Positions 9,720 through 19,454 are shown, counted from the first letter of the stretch. The stretch: 64,000 nucleotides of DNA from Shimia thalassica (GCF_001458215.1 NZ_CYTW01000002.1:605384-669383), one strand, 5' to 3'. Translations and numbers: made by a program. Notes: generated by a model not told the origin, from the letters alone.

Positions 9720-10259
9720 TTACTGTTGAATAACCCATTGTTTAAAGCTCGGGTCCAGATCATCACAGGCCGCGAGGATAAGATCGCGGGACTGGAAGGG
9801 GCCAGCGTCGCTAATGGTCGCGGAAACTGTTACGCATTGCGCCGCATCTGCTGCCAGATGCAGCTGCATGCTGGCGGCGTCAAAGGCAAAGTGCTGTCCC
9901 GCATCCGCATCATCGCAAGTGATCAATCCAAAAGGAAATACCGCATTTTCAGGGTCATCATAGGACATGCACAACCCTTCGTAGGTTGCAGACTCAATCA
10001 TGCCTGTTTCCGGTGTAAACGAAAACAAAACATCGTCTCCTTGGGGTTTGCAAGAATGCGCATGAAGCTGATCGCTCAATTCGCGGCCTTTGGTGTCGAT
10101 ACACCAGCCCAGCATGGCTTCTTCACCAAGGTTATCCGCAAGGTGGATTATCGGCCCTTTGGTTTGAATATTCGGGGATTGCGCAATGACAGATTGAGGA
10201 CTGATCAGGCCGATCGACGCGGTGATTGCGGCGGTTAAGATCGAGGTGCGGTTTATCAT
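9720..10259 (-). CDS. Exported R-type (ricin B-like) lectin domain protein
   Basis: A 179-residue protein with signal peptide (cleavage after SVIA). The mature part is a single beta-trefoil-like domain: three roughly 45-residue repeats, each with a Cys-containing segment (GWCIDTKG, GLCMSYDD, QCVTVSAT) followed by an acidic Cys segment (HSCKPQGDD, ITCDDAD, AACDDLD), ending in FKQWVIQQ, the Q-x-W hallmark of ricin-type lectins. Probably binds carbohydrate in the periplasm or outside the cell. First gene of a two-gene unit with the downstream jelly-roll protein. Confidence 0.65.
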   Translation of the reverse strand: MINRTSILTAAITASIGLISPQSVIAQSPNIQTKGPIIHLADNLGEEAMLGWCIDTKGRELSDQLHAHSCKPQGDDVLFSFTPETGMIESATYEGLCMSYDDPENAVFPFGLITCDDADAGQHFAFDAASMQLHLAADAAQCVTVSATISDAGPFQSRDLILAACDDLDPSFKQWVIQQ

Positions 10260-10699
10260 GGGTCAATCCTTTGCGACATGGGCTTGAGGGAGGGGGGCGT
10301 GTCTTAGGTTCATGTTTTGCGTTTAGTCGGGCATAGCACTTCCGCAAATGGTTTGCATCCAAACTTTTTCGTGATCTAGGGCGTGTGTCTTTGGTCCCCC
10401 ACAGCTAGGGCGCTGGGGTGATCACCGGCGGGAACTTGATTAAAGGGTTTGGTCCGGATGTTTAAGAAGTGGCCAAACAGCCCTGGATGCGGAGGAAGAC
10501 GGCTGCGTCATTCCGTCGGAGGCATGGACACAGGCCGCCAACAGAGGGCTTTGCTAACTCTACAAAAAACGCAACGATCGCTTTGGCAAAAGCCCCCTCG
10601 CACAGGTGCAAGGGGGCTTTAAGGCCGAATCAAAGCAAAGCAGATACCCCAAATCGCGATGACGCAAACGCGGGTCGCATTTTGCGCGTTGCCTTGCCG
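10260..10699. other. Intergenic region, no gene seen
   Basis: 440 bases between the lectin gene start and the GST stop, both on the minus strand. It must hold the lectin-operon promoter, but I cannot assign -35/-10 elements. The only clear element is the terminator hairpin at 10589-10620. Short open frames here lack ribosome sites and conserved features. Confidence 0.5.
10589..10620 (-). terminator. Terminator of the GST gene
   Basis: A 10-bp perfect stem (AAAGCCCCCT with AGGGGGCTTT) that can extend inward through GCAC/GTGC. On the minus strand it ends in four T. It lies 80 bases after the GST stop codon. Confidence 0.75.
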
Positions 10700-11323
10700 T
10701 CAGGCGCGCAACTTCAGCGCCTCGAAGGATTGTGCTTCAAAGGCTTCTAGTCCCGCGCCGTCCTGTGCATCGGCGACGCGCTTGAGCCATGCTTTGACCG
10801 CCGCGTTGTCGGGTGCCAGATGCGGTGCCCACTGGAACGCCGACGCCATGATAATATCCGCGATGGTCAGGCGATCGCCCACAAGGTACGGCCGGTCTCC
10901 CAAACCAGAAACGATCTGTTCGTGGACTTCTGTCATTGTCCGGAAATTGCTGTTCAGAACCGGATTATCAAGTTCCGCAAAATGCGCCACCATGGCCGGT
11001 TCCAGAACACCTCCGTAATAGCTCATCCACGAGAGGAACGACCCGCGCCCTGCAGTTCCGGGTTGAATGCCGAAGGGATATCCAAACACCTCGTCGAGAT
11101 ACATCATGATGGCCGTGCTTTCGCGAATGGTTTCGCCCTCATCCGTCACAAGGAAGGGCACCTTTCCCTCGGGGTGCGCGTTGTTTCGGTCGCTGTTTCC
11201 GCTGCCGTCACCTTTGATGACTTCAACAATAACGACATCGATCTGGTCGAGTTTTCCCATCAGCATAAGCTGTGAAATGATGCGGGAAGAACGAGAATGC
11301 GGAGAGTGAAAAAGAGTTGGCAT
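10700..11323 (-). CDS. Glutathione S-transferase family protein
   Basis: A 207-residue cytosolic GST. The start is placed at the ATG at 11323 (MPTLFHSPHSRSSRI), which begins directly with the thioredoxin-like first strand. The N-terminal domain holds a Ser-rich active-site turn (HSRSSR) in place of a Cys or Tyr, the cis-Pro segment GKVPFLV near residue 56 and the glutathione-gamma-glutamyl motif ESTAI. The helical C-terminal domain has the N-capping box LTIADIIMASAF. The substrate is unknown. Divergent from a YafY-type regulator that probably controls it. Confidence 0.9.
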   Translation of the reverse strand: MPTLFHSPHSRSSRIISQLMLMGKLDQIDVVIVEVIKGDGSGNSDRNNAHPEGKVPFLVTDEGETIRESTAIMMYLDEVFGYPFGIQPGTAGRGSFLSWMSYYGGVLEPAMVAHFAELDNPVLNSNFRTMTEVHEQIVSGLGDRPYLVGDRLTIADIIMASAFQWAPHLAPDNAAVKAWLKRVADAQDGAGLEAFEAQSFEALKLRA

Positions 11324-11420
11324 GTCTAGAGGCCTTTCAGAACCGGGTTGTTGTTGGTGGGGCATCTATGGCATCACACTCCTGCCAATTTCTGTCAGGA
11401 TGTTTTTCGTAGAGTGTCGC

Positions 11421-12131
11421 ATGGCCAAATCAGATCGCCTTTTCCGACTGCTTCATCTCATCCGCGGGCTAACCCCTCCGGTCACTGCGGCGCGGCTGGC
11501 CTCGGCAATGGAGGTGTCCGAGCGGACAATCTATCGCGATATCGAGAGCCTGCGTTTGGCGGGGGCGCGGATCGAGGGCGAGGCAGGTCTTGGCTATACC
11601 ATGATCGAAGACCCTGCTTTGCCGCCCCAAACGTTTACGCAGATTGAGATAGAGGCGCTTTCTCTTGGTCTATCGGATGTTAGCCAGCGTGGAGATGCCG
11701 ATCTTGCACAGGCCGCCAAAGATGCGTTGACCAAGATTCTTGCAACCTTGCCCGAGCGCCAGCAACGACAGGCCGTTCATGCTGTCAATCTGGTGCACCG
11801 GTTTGGCACGCCGCCGACTCCGACGATTGACATGACCCTCTTGCGCGAGGCGATGTGGGCCGAAGAAGCCCTCGATATCGGTTACAAAGACCAGAGCGGT
11901 AGGTCGACCCAACGGCGCATCTGGCCCTTGGCGATGTCGTATCATGATAGGTCTGTGATGCTTTTGGCGTGGTGCTGTCTGCGGTCAGATTTTCGGATGT
12001 TTCATGTCACGCGCATAGACGGCTATGCAATAAGCGAAGAGAGCTTTCGACCGCGACGTGTCCCGTTGTTGAGAGAGTACATTGCAACGCTCAAGGCGCG
12101 AAAATTGCCCAGAATGCCCGCGCATCACTAA
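11421..12131 (+). CDS. YafY/DeoR-type transcriptional regulator (HTH_11 + WYL)
   Basis: A 236-residue regulator. The start is placed at MAKSDRLFRLLHLIRG, the standard N-terminus of this family. Residues 1-60 form an HTH_11 domain with the recognition helix in MEVSERTIYRDIESLRLAG. The C-terminal half is a WYL-like domain (LDIGYKDQSGRSTQRRIWPLAMSYHDRSVMLLAWC) with the characteristic arginine-rich strand, which in relatives senses small ligands or nucleic acid. Divergent from the GST gene, start to start about 100 bp. Confidence 0.9.
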   Translation: MAKSDRLFRLLHLIRGLTPPVTAARLASAMEVSERTIYRDIESLRLAGARIEGEAGLGYTMIEDPALPPQTFTQIEIEALSLGLSDVSQRGDADLAQAAKDALTKILATLPERQQRQAVHAVNLVHRFGTPPTPTIDMTLLREAMWAEEALDIGYKDQSGRSTQRRIWPLAMSYHDRSVMLLAWCCLRSDFRMFHVTRIDGYAISEESFRPRRVPLLREYIATLKARKLPRMPAHH

Positions 12132-12325
12132 GCAGTCCAGGAGATCAGAGGCCAAACTCGTTTGCTGAAATGCTCACGCACGCACAGAACTGGATGAAAT
12201 CTCTGCATGGACGCATCATCGCTGCCTCAAAATGCCATTGTTTTTTGCCGTCTCTTGCGTAAACGAACAGAATGTTGAACTAGATATCAGCACCCCATGA
12301 CTACAGTAGTTAGCGAAATTGTTTC

Positions 12326-13402
12326 ATGAATATTGTTGACCCGAATTCATTGCCTTTGGATCATCCCGCACTTGTGCCCGATATGTGGGTGCATGCCATG
12401 CTGTCTCATCCGCTTGTCACGAAAGAGGCGCGTGAACAGGCCCTTGAAACGGCTCAGCTGACCATCACCGAAGGTGAAAACGACTATTTGTTTGTTACAC
12501 AAAACCACGAGGCGGTTCTTGTGACGGCTCTTTCTGAAACGCTGTCATATCGGTACTTCGGGGCAGAGGCCGGTCTGCTGCTTGATCCGGCACAGGGGTC
12601 GATCCTGACATATATGCTGTTGGCAGCCGACAATCTTCGGGACCTGTTGGGCCTGCTCGAGCGCTACTCTTCGATTACCCGCATCAACTCGATGGTCAGA
12701 GTGCAGGAGACCGCGTACGGCGTGTCTGTCATCGTGGCGTATGACACACCTGTTGTGCACCGCTTGTCGCAATATATTGAATTCGCCGTGTCCGCCGTTG
12801 TTGGTTTTCTCCGGGTGGCCTCAGGGCAAAACCTGAATGCACGGACCGTGCGCCTCGTGCACGACAATCCTGATCCGGACGCTTGTGTCTCGGATATCTT
12901 TTCCTGTGCCGTTGAATATGGGGCGCACCACAACGAAGTGATTTTTGACGCCAGCATTCTTGATCTTGAGGTGGTCAGCTCGGACGCCCGTTTGCTGAAA
13001 TACCTGCGCAGCTATGGCAACATATTGCTAAAGAACAGACACCCCGAACGCACCGGAATTCGGACGCGCATCGAAGAAGTGATCCTCGAGCGTTTGCCCT
13101 ATGGCGTGCCTTCAATGGAAGAGACATCCAAATGCCTTGGGGTGAGTGCCCGAACCATGTCACGGCGGCTGGCCGATCATGGCACCTCGTTTCGCGAAAT
13201 CGTGGACCGTTTGCGTTATGATCTGGCCATGCATCACCTTGCAGACCCCAAACTCACGTTGGCGGACATTGCCTATTTACTGGGCTATGCGGACCAAAGC
13301 AGTTTTGGCGCGGCCTTCCGCAGAATGAGCGAAAAAACGCCACTTCAGGTGCGTGAGATGCTCGGATTTTCGCCTACTAATCAGCTTGTTAGAGAGAAAT
13401 AG
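12326..13402 (+). CDS. AraC family transcriptional regulator
   Basis: A 358-residue protein. Residues about 20-200 match the arabinose-binding-like (Arabinose_bd) domain of OruR/ArgR-type regulators, and the last 100 residues hold two HTH motifs (SMEETSKCLGVSARTMSRRLADHG and LTLADIAYLLGYADQSSFGAAFRR). It is immediately upstream of, and codirectional with, the large repeat protein, so it is the likely regulator of that gene. No convincing ribosome site precedes the ATG. Confidence 0.92.
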   Translation: MNIVDPNSLPLDHPALVPDMWVHAMLSHPLVTKEAREQALETAQLTITEGENDYLFVTQNHEAVLVTALSETLSYRYFGAEAGLLLDPAQGSILTYMLLAADNLRDLLGLLERYSSITRINSMVRVQETAYGVSVIVAYDTPVVHRLSQYIEFAVSAVVGFLRVASGQNLNARTVRLVHDNPDPDACVSDIFSCAVEYGAHHNEVIFDASILDLEVVSSDARLLKYLRSYGNILLKNRHPERTGIRTRIEEVILERLPYGVPSMEETSKCLGVSARTMSRRLADHGTSFREIVDRLRYDLAMHHLADPKLTLADIAYLLGYADQSSFGAAFRRMSEKTPLQVREMLGFSPTNQLVREK

Positions 13403-13506
13403 GGTCTCTGGCATCCTGTCGCCAAAATTTGGCGTCCTTTCAACATACGAACCCTTTTTCGAGCGTTATTTGCGAAAAGCGAGAACACTCAAAAAGGGCA
13501 TTATGG

Positions 13507-16185
13507 ATGACCAAGGGAACATTTGAAGACTTTCGCGACGCGATGCGCGCATTTGAATCCGGCTGGGACAAAGACCGCTATGAAAGTGGCAATATTCAGG
13601 ACTGGCAACTTGATGAATGGGCCGGTGGCACCGTCACCGACTTTTACCCCGGTTATAGCAGTTGGGGCGATCTGACGCCCGACGAATGGGACGCGATGTC
13701 CTATCGGTCGATGAATTCTTTGGGCTTTGTCGGGTATCAGTTTGGCGAGGCGCTGCTGATTGACCTCGGATACTATGATGACGACGTGTTTTATGGGAAT
13801 GGCGCATCGACTAACACGTGGGATGGTGTCTGGACCGGCAAGAACGGTGTCACGTCTCTCGAAGAGTTTATGACGGCCGAGGCACAGGAACAGGCCATTC
13901 AGGAGGCCTTTGGCTATAACCTGAAAATCATCAGCGAAGGTCTGGCAAACAGCGGAGAGAGCCTGTCAGATTATATCGGAACCACCAGAACCTATGTTCA
14001 GGATGGCGAAGAGATCACCGTTACCATTACCGAAACGGGTCTGATGGCCGCGGCCCATTTGCGGGGTGCCTACGGCACGCTTGCCTTGCTTCAATCTAAC
14101 GATGTTTCGACCGATGAATACGGCACATCCATTCTGAAATATATCGATGACTTTGGCGGATACGACAGCCCGACAGTTGATGAAATGATCGCCATTTTCG
14201 AAGAGACCCTCACCGGCGACGAAGGTGTCGGCACGCCTGATGGTGGAACCGGAACAGGGGACAGCTCTGATACAGGATCAGACGGGGGCACGGATGATAC
14301 ATCCGGAGACAGCTCGAACAGTGGGGACGCCTTTGACAACTCGGACATCACCAGTGCCTCTGCGGATGTTGTGCTGACGTGGGCCTGGGGGGAAAACCGT
14401 GTGGTCGATCCGTTTGATCCCGAAAACGAGACTTTGTTCATTGACTGGATCAGCGCAGACCAGCTTGAAATCACGGAAACAGACGCGGGCGTTGTCTTTA
14501 CACTTGCGTCAAACTCTCAGTCGCTGACACTTGGTGGTGTGACCCTGTCCGCGTTGAACGCGCAGAATATCCATGCGCTCGACACCAGTTTGCGCAGTGA
14601 GCTGGCCACCTTGATCGGTGAGGGCAGCAGTGACGGCGGCGACACCGGTGACGATGATCAGGGCGGTGATGATCACGGCGGCGGCGACGACGGACACGGT
14701 GACATGACGGGCATGATGTATACCCTTTCTTTGTCATCCCAAAGCACGCAGATTGACGGTTTCGATCCGGCCATGGACATGATCCATATCGAAGCCGGCG
14801 TCACCGGAGACCAATTCGAGATTTTTGAGGAAAGCGGTGATGCGCTTGGATTGACGACACGTCTGGTCATTACAGATGCCAGCGGGACCATCCTGTCTAC
14901 GACAATCCTGACGGGCGTTGGCCTTGATGATCTCGACGTGGGCAATTTCTCTATTGCCGAAGAAACCACCCAGAACGAGATTGCCGCCGCATTGGGCAGC
15001 ACGATTGATGCCCCCGCAGAGGGCACCGGATATGAGGTCGTCTATGACAGCGACGGATCTGATCCGGCCACGGTGACCGGCACAACGGCGCAAGGCGGCA
15101 CCATGTATCGCGCCGATACAAATGCGGATGATATCGTCGGTTTTGACGCTTCTGTGGACCAGATCGATTTCGGGGGCACCTCGGTGCACGGAATGATCGT
15201 CACAAAAACGGCCGCTGGCGAGGTCGCCATCGACAGCCCGTGGTCCGCGCAATTGCAAATCGTGCAAGGCGTCACCTTTCAGGACATCACCATCGACACG
15301 ATGGGAGTCGTCGGCAACGAACACCTGCGACAGGATATCGGCGGCGTTCTAAGTTGGGAACTTGGCATTGGCCCGCGGGACAGCGACACAATCTATGTGC
15401 GCAGCCATGAATACGGCGTGAGCGAAGTGGTCGATAATTTTGATGTCTCCACCATGAAACTCAGCTTTCTGTACTTTGGCACGCGGGAACGTTTGAGCGT
15501 GGAAGACACCGATGCGGGGCTGGTGATTTCATCGCTTCCAACCGGCCAAAGCCTGACCTTGACCGGCGTCACACTGGCAGAGTTGCGACCCGGACAGGTC
15601 GAATTTCACCACGATCAGGTGATGGAAGACAATCTCGAAACGCCGTTCGGCTTTTCTCAGGACGATGTAACGCTTGTGTCACGCGAGGGGCTTTTGACGC
15701 CCGAGGCACCGGAAGGCGAAACCACCGATGGCTATCAGACCCGCGACGGTGTTTTTGACGCGCCGGATGACGGTGGCGGCGACGACAACGGAGAAGGAGG
15801 CGACGGCGGCCCTGACGATGGCGATACCGGATCAGACGGAGGGTCCGGCACAGACCCGAATGACACGTTTGTCTTTGCGGAAGGCCTGGATCGCGCAGAA
15901 GTCAGCTGGAGCTGGAACACGCAAACCAGTATTCTGAATTTCGAAGCTGATGAAGATCTCATTGATTTTACCAGCCTGCAAGCCTCGGACGTTGCCGTGT
16001 CAGAAGTTGGTGATGATCTGCTGATCGAGGTTCTTAATAACGGCGGGCGCAGCCTGCAGTTTGACGGGCTTCAGGCAGAAGATCTTTCGATGCAAAACCT
16101 GACAGCCAATGACTGGAACCAGATTCTGGACCCGACAAGTGCTTTGGTCCTGCAACTGCAAGACCTTGGTCTGGATCTCGGGTAA
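13507..16185 (+). CDS. Large acidic repeat protein with lysozyme-like N-terminal domain, probably secreted
   Basis: An 892-residue strongly acidic protein. The start is taken at the ATG at 13507, with AAAAAGGG 9-16 bases upstream. There is no signal peptide. Residues about 1-230 contain FRDAMRAFESG, a later SMNSLGFVGYQFGEALL-type segment and LIDLGYYD; the E-S-G then N-x-x-G-F-x-G-x-Y-Q-F-G pattern resembles peptidoglycan lytic domains with a catalytic Glu. From residue 250 it has five imperfect repeats of about 90-110 residues, each with a V-x-x-F-D-x-x-x-D-x-I-x-F strand motif, separated by Gly/Asp-rich linkers (near residues 245-285, 400-425 and 760-790). These linkers resemble calcium-binding RTX surroundings but lack a strict nonapeptide array. 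Type I secretion is inferred; no transporter is adjacent. Confidence 0.75.
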   Translation: MTKGTFEDFRDAMRAFESGWDKDRYESGNIQDWQLDEWAGGTVTDFYPGYSSWGDLTPDEWDAMSYRSMNSLGFVGYQFGEALLIDLGYYDDDVFYGNGASTNTWDGVWTGKNGVTSLEEFMTAEAQEQAIQEAFGYNLKIISEGLANSGESLSDYIGTTRTYVQDGEEITVTITETGLMAAAHLRGAYGTLALLQSNDVSTDEYGTSILKYIDDFGGYDSPTVDEMIAIFEETLTGDEGVGTPDGGTGTGDSSDTGSDGGTDDTSGDSSNSGDAFDNSDITSASADVVLTWAWGENRVVDPFDPENETLFIDWISADQLEITETDAGVVFTLASNSQSLTLGGVTLSALNAQNIHALDTSLRSELATLIGEGSSDGGDTGDDDQGGDDHGGGDDGHGDMTGMMYTLSLSSQSTQIDGFDPAMDMIHIEAGVTGDQFEIFEESGDALGLTTRLVITDASGTILSTTILTGVGLDDLDVGNFSIAEETTQNEIAAALGSTIDAPAEGTGYEVVYDSDGSDPATVTGTTAQGGTMYRADTNADDIVGFDASVDQIDFGGTSVHGMIVTKTAAGEVAIDSPWSAQLQIVQGVTFQDITIDTMGVVGNEHLRQDIGGVLSWELGIGPRDSDTIYVRSHEYGVSEVVDNFDVSTMKLSFLYFGTRERLSVEDTDAGLVISSLPTGQSLTLTGVTLAELRPGQVEFHHDQVMEDNLETPFGFSQDDVTLVSREGLLTPEAPEGETTDGYQTRDGVFDAPDDGGGDDNGEGGDGGPDDGDTGSDGGSGTDPNDTFVFAEGLDRAEVSWSWNTQTSILNFEADEDLIDFTSLQASDVAVSEVGDDLLIEVLNNGGRSLQFDGLQAEDLSMQNLTANDWNQILDPTSALVLQLQDLGLDLG

Positions 16186-16193
16186 GCCAAACG

Positions 16194-16229
16194 TGGTGTC
16201 GGGCGCGCAGGCGAGCGTGTCCGACACCA
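16194..16229. terminator. Hairpin between convergent genes
   Basis: TGGTGTCGG (16194-16202) pairs perfectly with CCGACACCA (16221-16229) around a GC-rich 18-base loop. It lies just after the large-protein stop codon. Neither side has a good T run, so termination is only suggested by position between convergent genes. Confidence 0.4.
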
Positions 16230-16290
16230 TAAAAAGGCGAATGCCGGTTGGGGGCAGAGCAGGGGGCTTTGTCGCCCTCTCGCAGTCGGA

Positions 16291-17301
16291 TCAGAGGCTT
16301 TTCCGATAGTCTCGCGGAGATTTTCCAGTCCATCCCCGAAAGGCGCGCGTGAAGTTTGAACTGTTGCTGTATCCAAGGCCGGTCGCGATTGAACCGACAG
16401 TGTCTGTTGTCTCGGTCACCTGTGCGATTGCCTGTTTTTTGCGAACCTCTTCACGGATTTCGGAAAGGCTCATCCCGTTTTCCTTGAGCTGGGATTGCAG
16501 TTTCCAACTCGACAGCCCCACACCTTTTGCGATGCTGTCCAATCCAAGATTAGGATCGGATATCGATCTCTGGATCAGCTGGCGCACCTGTTCGGGCAGT
16601 GTGGTTTCCTGCATGCTCACCACTGTTAATTCAGGCTGATCGTTTGCCGGAGAAATGCGTGGCATGTCGAACCCGAGAAAGGCCGAAGGGAACCGCAGTG
16701 TCAGGCCGGTTCCACCGGACAAGACAGATGTCGAAGGCAACAGATCGTGCGAAACCAGCTTTGTGTCAGGCAACACGGCAATGATCTTTGACGCGTCCCA
16801 ATCGTGCCGCGCCGCCGATTTGAGCAGGTCTACAAAATAGCCCGCCGCTACCGCATCGGCAAAAGCGGCATCTGCGCTTGCGCCCTTTGCCCGAACCAAC
16901 CGCCACAGGGCAACTGCCCCCTCAACTTCCAGTTTGTAAATGGCCGCCTTTCCCTGTTCTGAAGACATCTGGCTGAACTTCTGGAAGAAGTCCCCAACAG
17001 TTGTTGCTGAGTTCATAAGGGGCACCAAAGGCGCCCATGCCCCCTTTGCCATATGCTGGCCGATGCTGGCGCAAATCAAGGCGTCGCCCGTGCTGTCCGC
17101 TACCCATTTCAAGAAGGCGTAAACGCTGTTGGCCGGCACCGTTACCGTTGGATCAAACAGGGAGGATTCGGGCAGGCTGATACGCGCGGCCAGTAGTGAC
17201 TGCGATACTCCGCGATGCAGCAGTTCGTCAAAGAACGGGTGAAGAAACGCAACGCTCATGGTTGCCGGAAGGGAATCGGGCATAGGGATTTGATACCACA
17301 T
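16291..17301 (-). CDS. AraC family transcriptional regulator
   Basis: About 336 residues; alternative starts are a TTG at 17310 and an ATG at 17283, and no good ribosome site decides between them. An N-terminal Arabinose_bd-like domain spans about 15-210. The C-terminal AraC domain has LGLDSIAKGVGLSSWKLQSQLKENG and DTVGSIATGLGYSNSSNFTRAFRGWTG, and ends in PRDYRKSL. Divergent from the periplasmic amidohydrolase gene (about 125 bp between starts) and hence its likely regulator. Confidence 0.9.
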   Translation of the reverse strand: MWYQIPMPDSLPATMSVAFLHPFFDELLHRGVSQSLLAARISLPESSLFDPTVTVPANSVYAFLKWVADSTGDALICASIGQHMAKGAWAPLVPLMNSATTVGDFFQKFSQMSSEQGKAAIYKLEVEGAVALWRLVRAKGASADAAFADAVAAGYFVDLLKSAARHDWDASKIIAVLPDTKLVSHDLLPSTSVLSGGTGLTLRFPSAFLGFDMPRISPANDQPELTVVSMQETTLPEQVRQLIQRSISDPNLGLDSIAKGVGLSSWKLQSQLKENGMSLSEIREEVRKKQAIAQVTETTDTVGSIATGLGYSNSSNFTRAFRGWTGKSPRDYRKSL

Positions 17302-17426
17302 GATTGGCAAATTTCTGTCATTTGGTCGGATTTTTCGAGGAATGGCTCGCGAAATGAATGGTTTATTTTGCCCGAACCGGTCTTTCCTAGCCTACCATCA
17401 CCCCCTGAACCTGGAGGAGAATTTCT

Positions 17427-19346
17427 ATGAAGCCGACCAAACTCTTGTTCCCGATGGCTCTGACGACAGTGATGCTGTCCCATGGGGCGCTGGCGGAAAA
17501 CTTTGATGTTGTCATCCTGAACGGTCGCGTGATGGACCCCGAAACAGGGTTTGACCAGATTGCGAATGTTGGGATCAACAATGGCTGGATCACGGAAATC
17601 ACCGCTGATGACATTGCGGGCCTCGAGACAATCGATGCAACCGACCATGTCGTTGCACCGGGTTTTATTGACCTTGAACAGCATGGGCTGCGCCCATTCG
17701 GTATCAAACTGAATTTGCGTGACGGTGTAACAACCCAAATGGATTTTGAGGTCGGCGCGCTGAATATCGCGGAATGGTATGCAGCACGCGAAGGAAATAC
17801 GCAGGCAAACTTTGGCACCGTGGTCGGACAGGAATTTGCGCGTATGCGCATCCATGACGGGCTTGCGCTCGAAGGGCCAAACGTTTCTATGCCATACTTC
17901 TTTGATTATCGTGTCGAAGCCGCCGAGGATGGCGTTGACGGCTGGTCCGTTTCACGCAGCGACCTTGACCAGATGAATGCCATTTCGGCAATTTTGGATG
18001 AAGGCTTGCGGCAGGGGGCTTTAGGTGTGGGCTCGACGATTGGGTATGCCCGTGAAGGCATCACAACATATGAAATGTTCGAAGCCCAGAAAGTTGCCGC
18101 AAACTATGGCAGGCTCACAGCCGCACACCATCGCTTTCATCCAAGCGCCTCGACCCCCATTGAAACAGCCACAGGTGCGAATGAACTGTTGACCAACGCT
18201 TTGGTTCTGGGGGCCTCATTACAGCTTCATCATACCAATGACTATGGTTGGTGGGAGATTGAAGAGAAGATGCAGCTCGCCCGCGCCCAAGGGCACAATG
18301 TTTGGTCGACATGGTATCCATGGACAGCGGGGTCCGGCAATTACGGCGCTTCAATTCTCGGACCGGACAACTGGGAAAGCTCGATGGGGTACAAGTATGA
18401 AGAAACCATCTTTGATCCCCAACTCGATCGATATGTTACCAAGGAAGAATTCCTTGAATTTATGAAAACCGAGCCTGGGAGGACGGCGATTGCCTTTAGC
18501 CCACCTCGCGAGCAATGGATCAAAGATTGGATCAAGATCCCGAATTTTGTTATTTCAGGAGACGGCATGCCGGGTCTCAATGAAAAAGGCGAGCGTCTTG
18601 ACTGGGATTCTCCCTACGAGGAATATGCGGGACATCCACGGTCTGCTGGGTCCCACGCAATCCTCTTGCGCCTTGCACGTGAAAATGATGTGCCGTTGAT
18701 GTTTTCTCTGTCCCAGCTCAGCTATTGGGCTGCAAAACAGCTGGGAGATGCTGGGATCAAAGGGATGGATGTGCGCGGACGTATTCAAGAAGGCATGATC
18801 GCGGATATCACCATTTTCGACCCCGTGAATGTCACGGAAAACGCGAGCTATTCCAAAGGTAAAAACGGCCTGCCTTCAACCGGAATTCCGTATGTTCTCG
18901 TCAATGGCGTTATTGTCGTGTCTGACAGCAAGGTTCTGAAAGACGTTAATCCAGGTCAGGCGATCCGCTATCCGGTGGAGGAGAAAGGTCGCTTTGTACC
19001 TTCCAATAAAAAGCAATGGCTTCGCACATTTACCATCGACTCCGGAGGCGCGCGCCCAACGCTGCACGATGATATTCTTGATGATCAATCGTCGCTAGAA
19101 CGACCAAATTCGACAGAGCCCCAAACCCTTCGTGTTGCCAAGGCCACAATGCCTGCCAAGGCCCCACAAGACTGGTTTGCTCAACCTGATATGTTGAATG
19201 ATTCAGAACTGTTCCTGTGCCGCGTTCATGGTGTTTACGAGAGCAAGACCAAGGCGCAAAAAGACTGGGCCGAGACACTTGTCGTGAGCAACACCCAGAC
19301 ATCCGGCTATGATCCTCTTGCGCTTCAAGGTGCGCAAGGGAATTGA
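17427..19346 (+). CDS. Periplasmic amidohydrolase, N-acyl-D-amino-acid deacylase-like
   Basis: A 639-residue protein with a signal peptide (cleavage after GALA) and ribosome site GGAGGAG seven bases before the ATG. The amidohydrolase composite strand (VVILNGRVMDPETGFD), barrel entry (VVAPGFIDLEQHG), and late metal/aspartate and barrel-exit parts (HPRSAGSHA, GRIQEGMIADITIFDP) are in the family order. It probably hydrolyses an N-acyl or cyclic amide outside the cytoplasm. Two oddities: the first metal motif, usually H-x-H, is E-Q-H, and the Cys segment after GVTT in D-aminoacylases is replaced by MDFEVG with a Glu. It also has a C-terminal extension of about 100 residues. Divergent from an AraC regulator. 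Confidence 0.8.
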   Translation: MKPTKLLFPMALTTVMLSHGALAENFDVVILNGRVMDPETGFDQIANVGINNGWITEITADDIAGLETIDATDHVVAPGFIDLEQHGLRPFGIKLNLRDGVTTQMDFEVGALNIAEWYAAREGNTQANFGTVVGQEFARMRIHDGLALEGPNVSMPYFFDYRVEAAEDGVDGWSVSRSDLDQMNAISAILDEGLRQGALGVGSTIGYAREGITTYEMFEAQKVAANYGRLTAAHHRFHPSASTPIETATGANELLTNALVLGASLQLHHTNDYGWWEIEEKMQLARAQGHNVWSTWYPWTAGSGNYGASILGPDNWESSMGYKYEETIFDPQLDRYVTKEEFLEFMKTEPGRTAIAFSPPREQWIKDWIKIPNFVISGDGMPGLNEKGERLDWDSPYEEYAGHPRSAGSHAILLRLARENDVPLMFSLSQLSYWAAKQLGDAGIKGMDVRGRIQEGMIADITIFDPVNVTENASYSKGKNGLPSTGIPYVLVNGVIVVSDSKVLKDVNPGQAIRYPVEEKGRFVPSNKKQWLRTFTIDSGGARPTLHDDILDDQSSLERPNSTEPQTLRVAKATMPAKAPQDWFAQPDMLNDSELFLCRVHGVYESKTKAQKDWAETLVVSNTQTSGYDPLALQGAQGN

Positions 19347-19454
19347 ATGCAATAGTTCACAAACGTGGGACAACACACTGTTGTTTCAGGTGAATATTGA
19401 AAAGCTCATCTTGGCTGGGGCACGTTGAAATCTGCAATCTAACAAGCGCAGAGA

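Noticed and set aside
14700..16150. RTX nonapeptide calcium-binding array in the large acidic protein
   Set aside because: The Gly/Asp linkers are irregular and do not form repeated GGxGxDxUx units.
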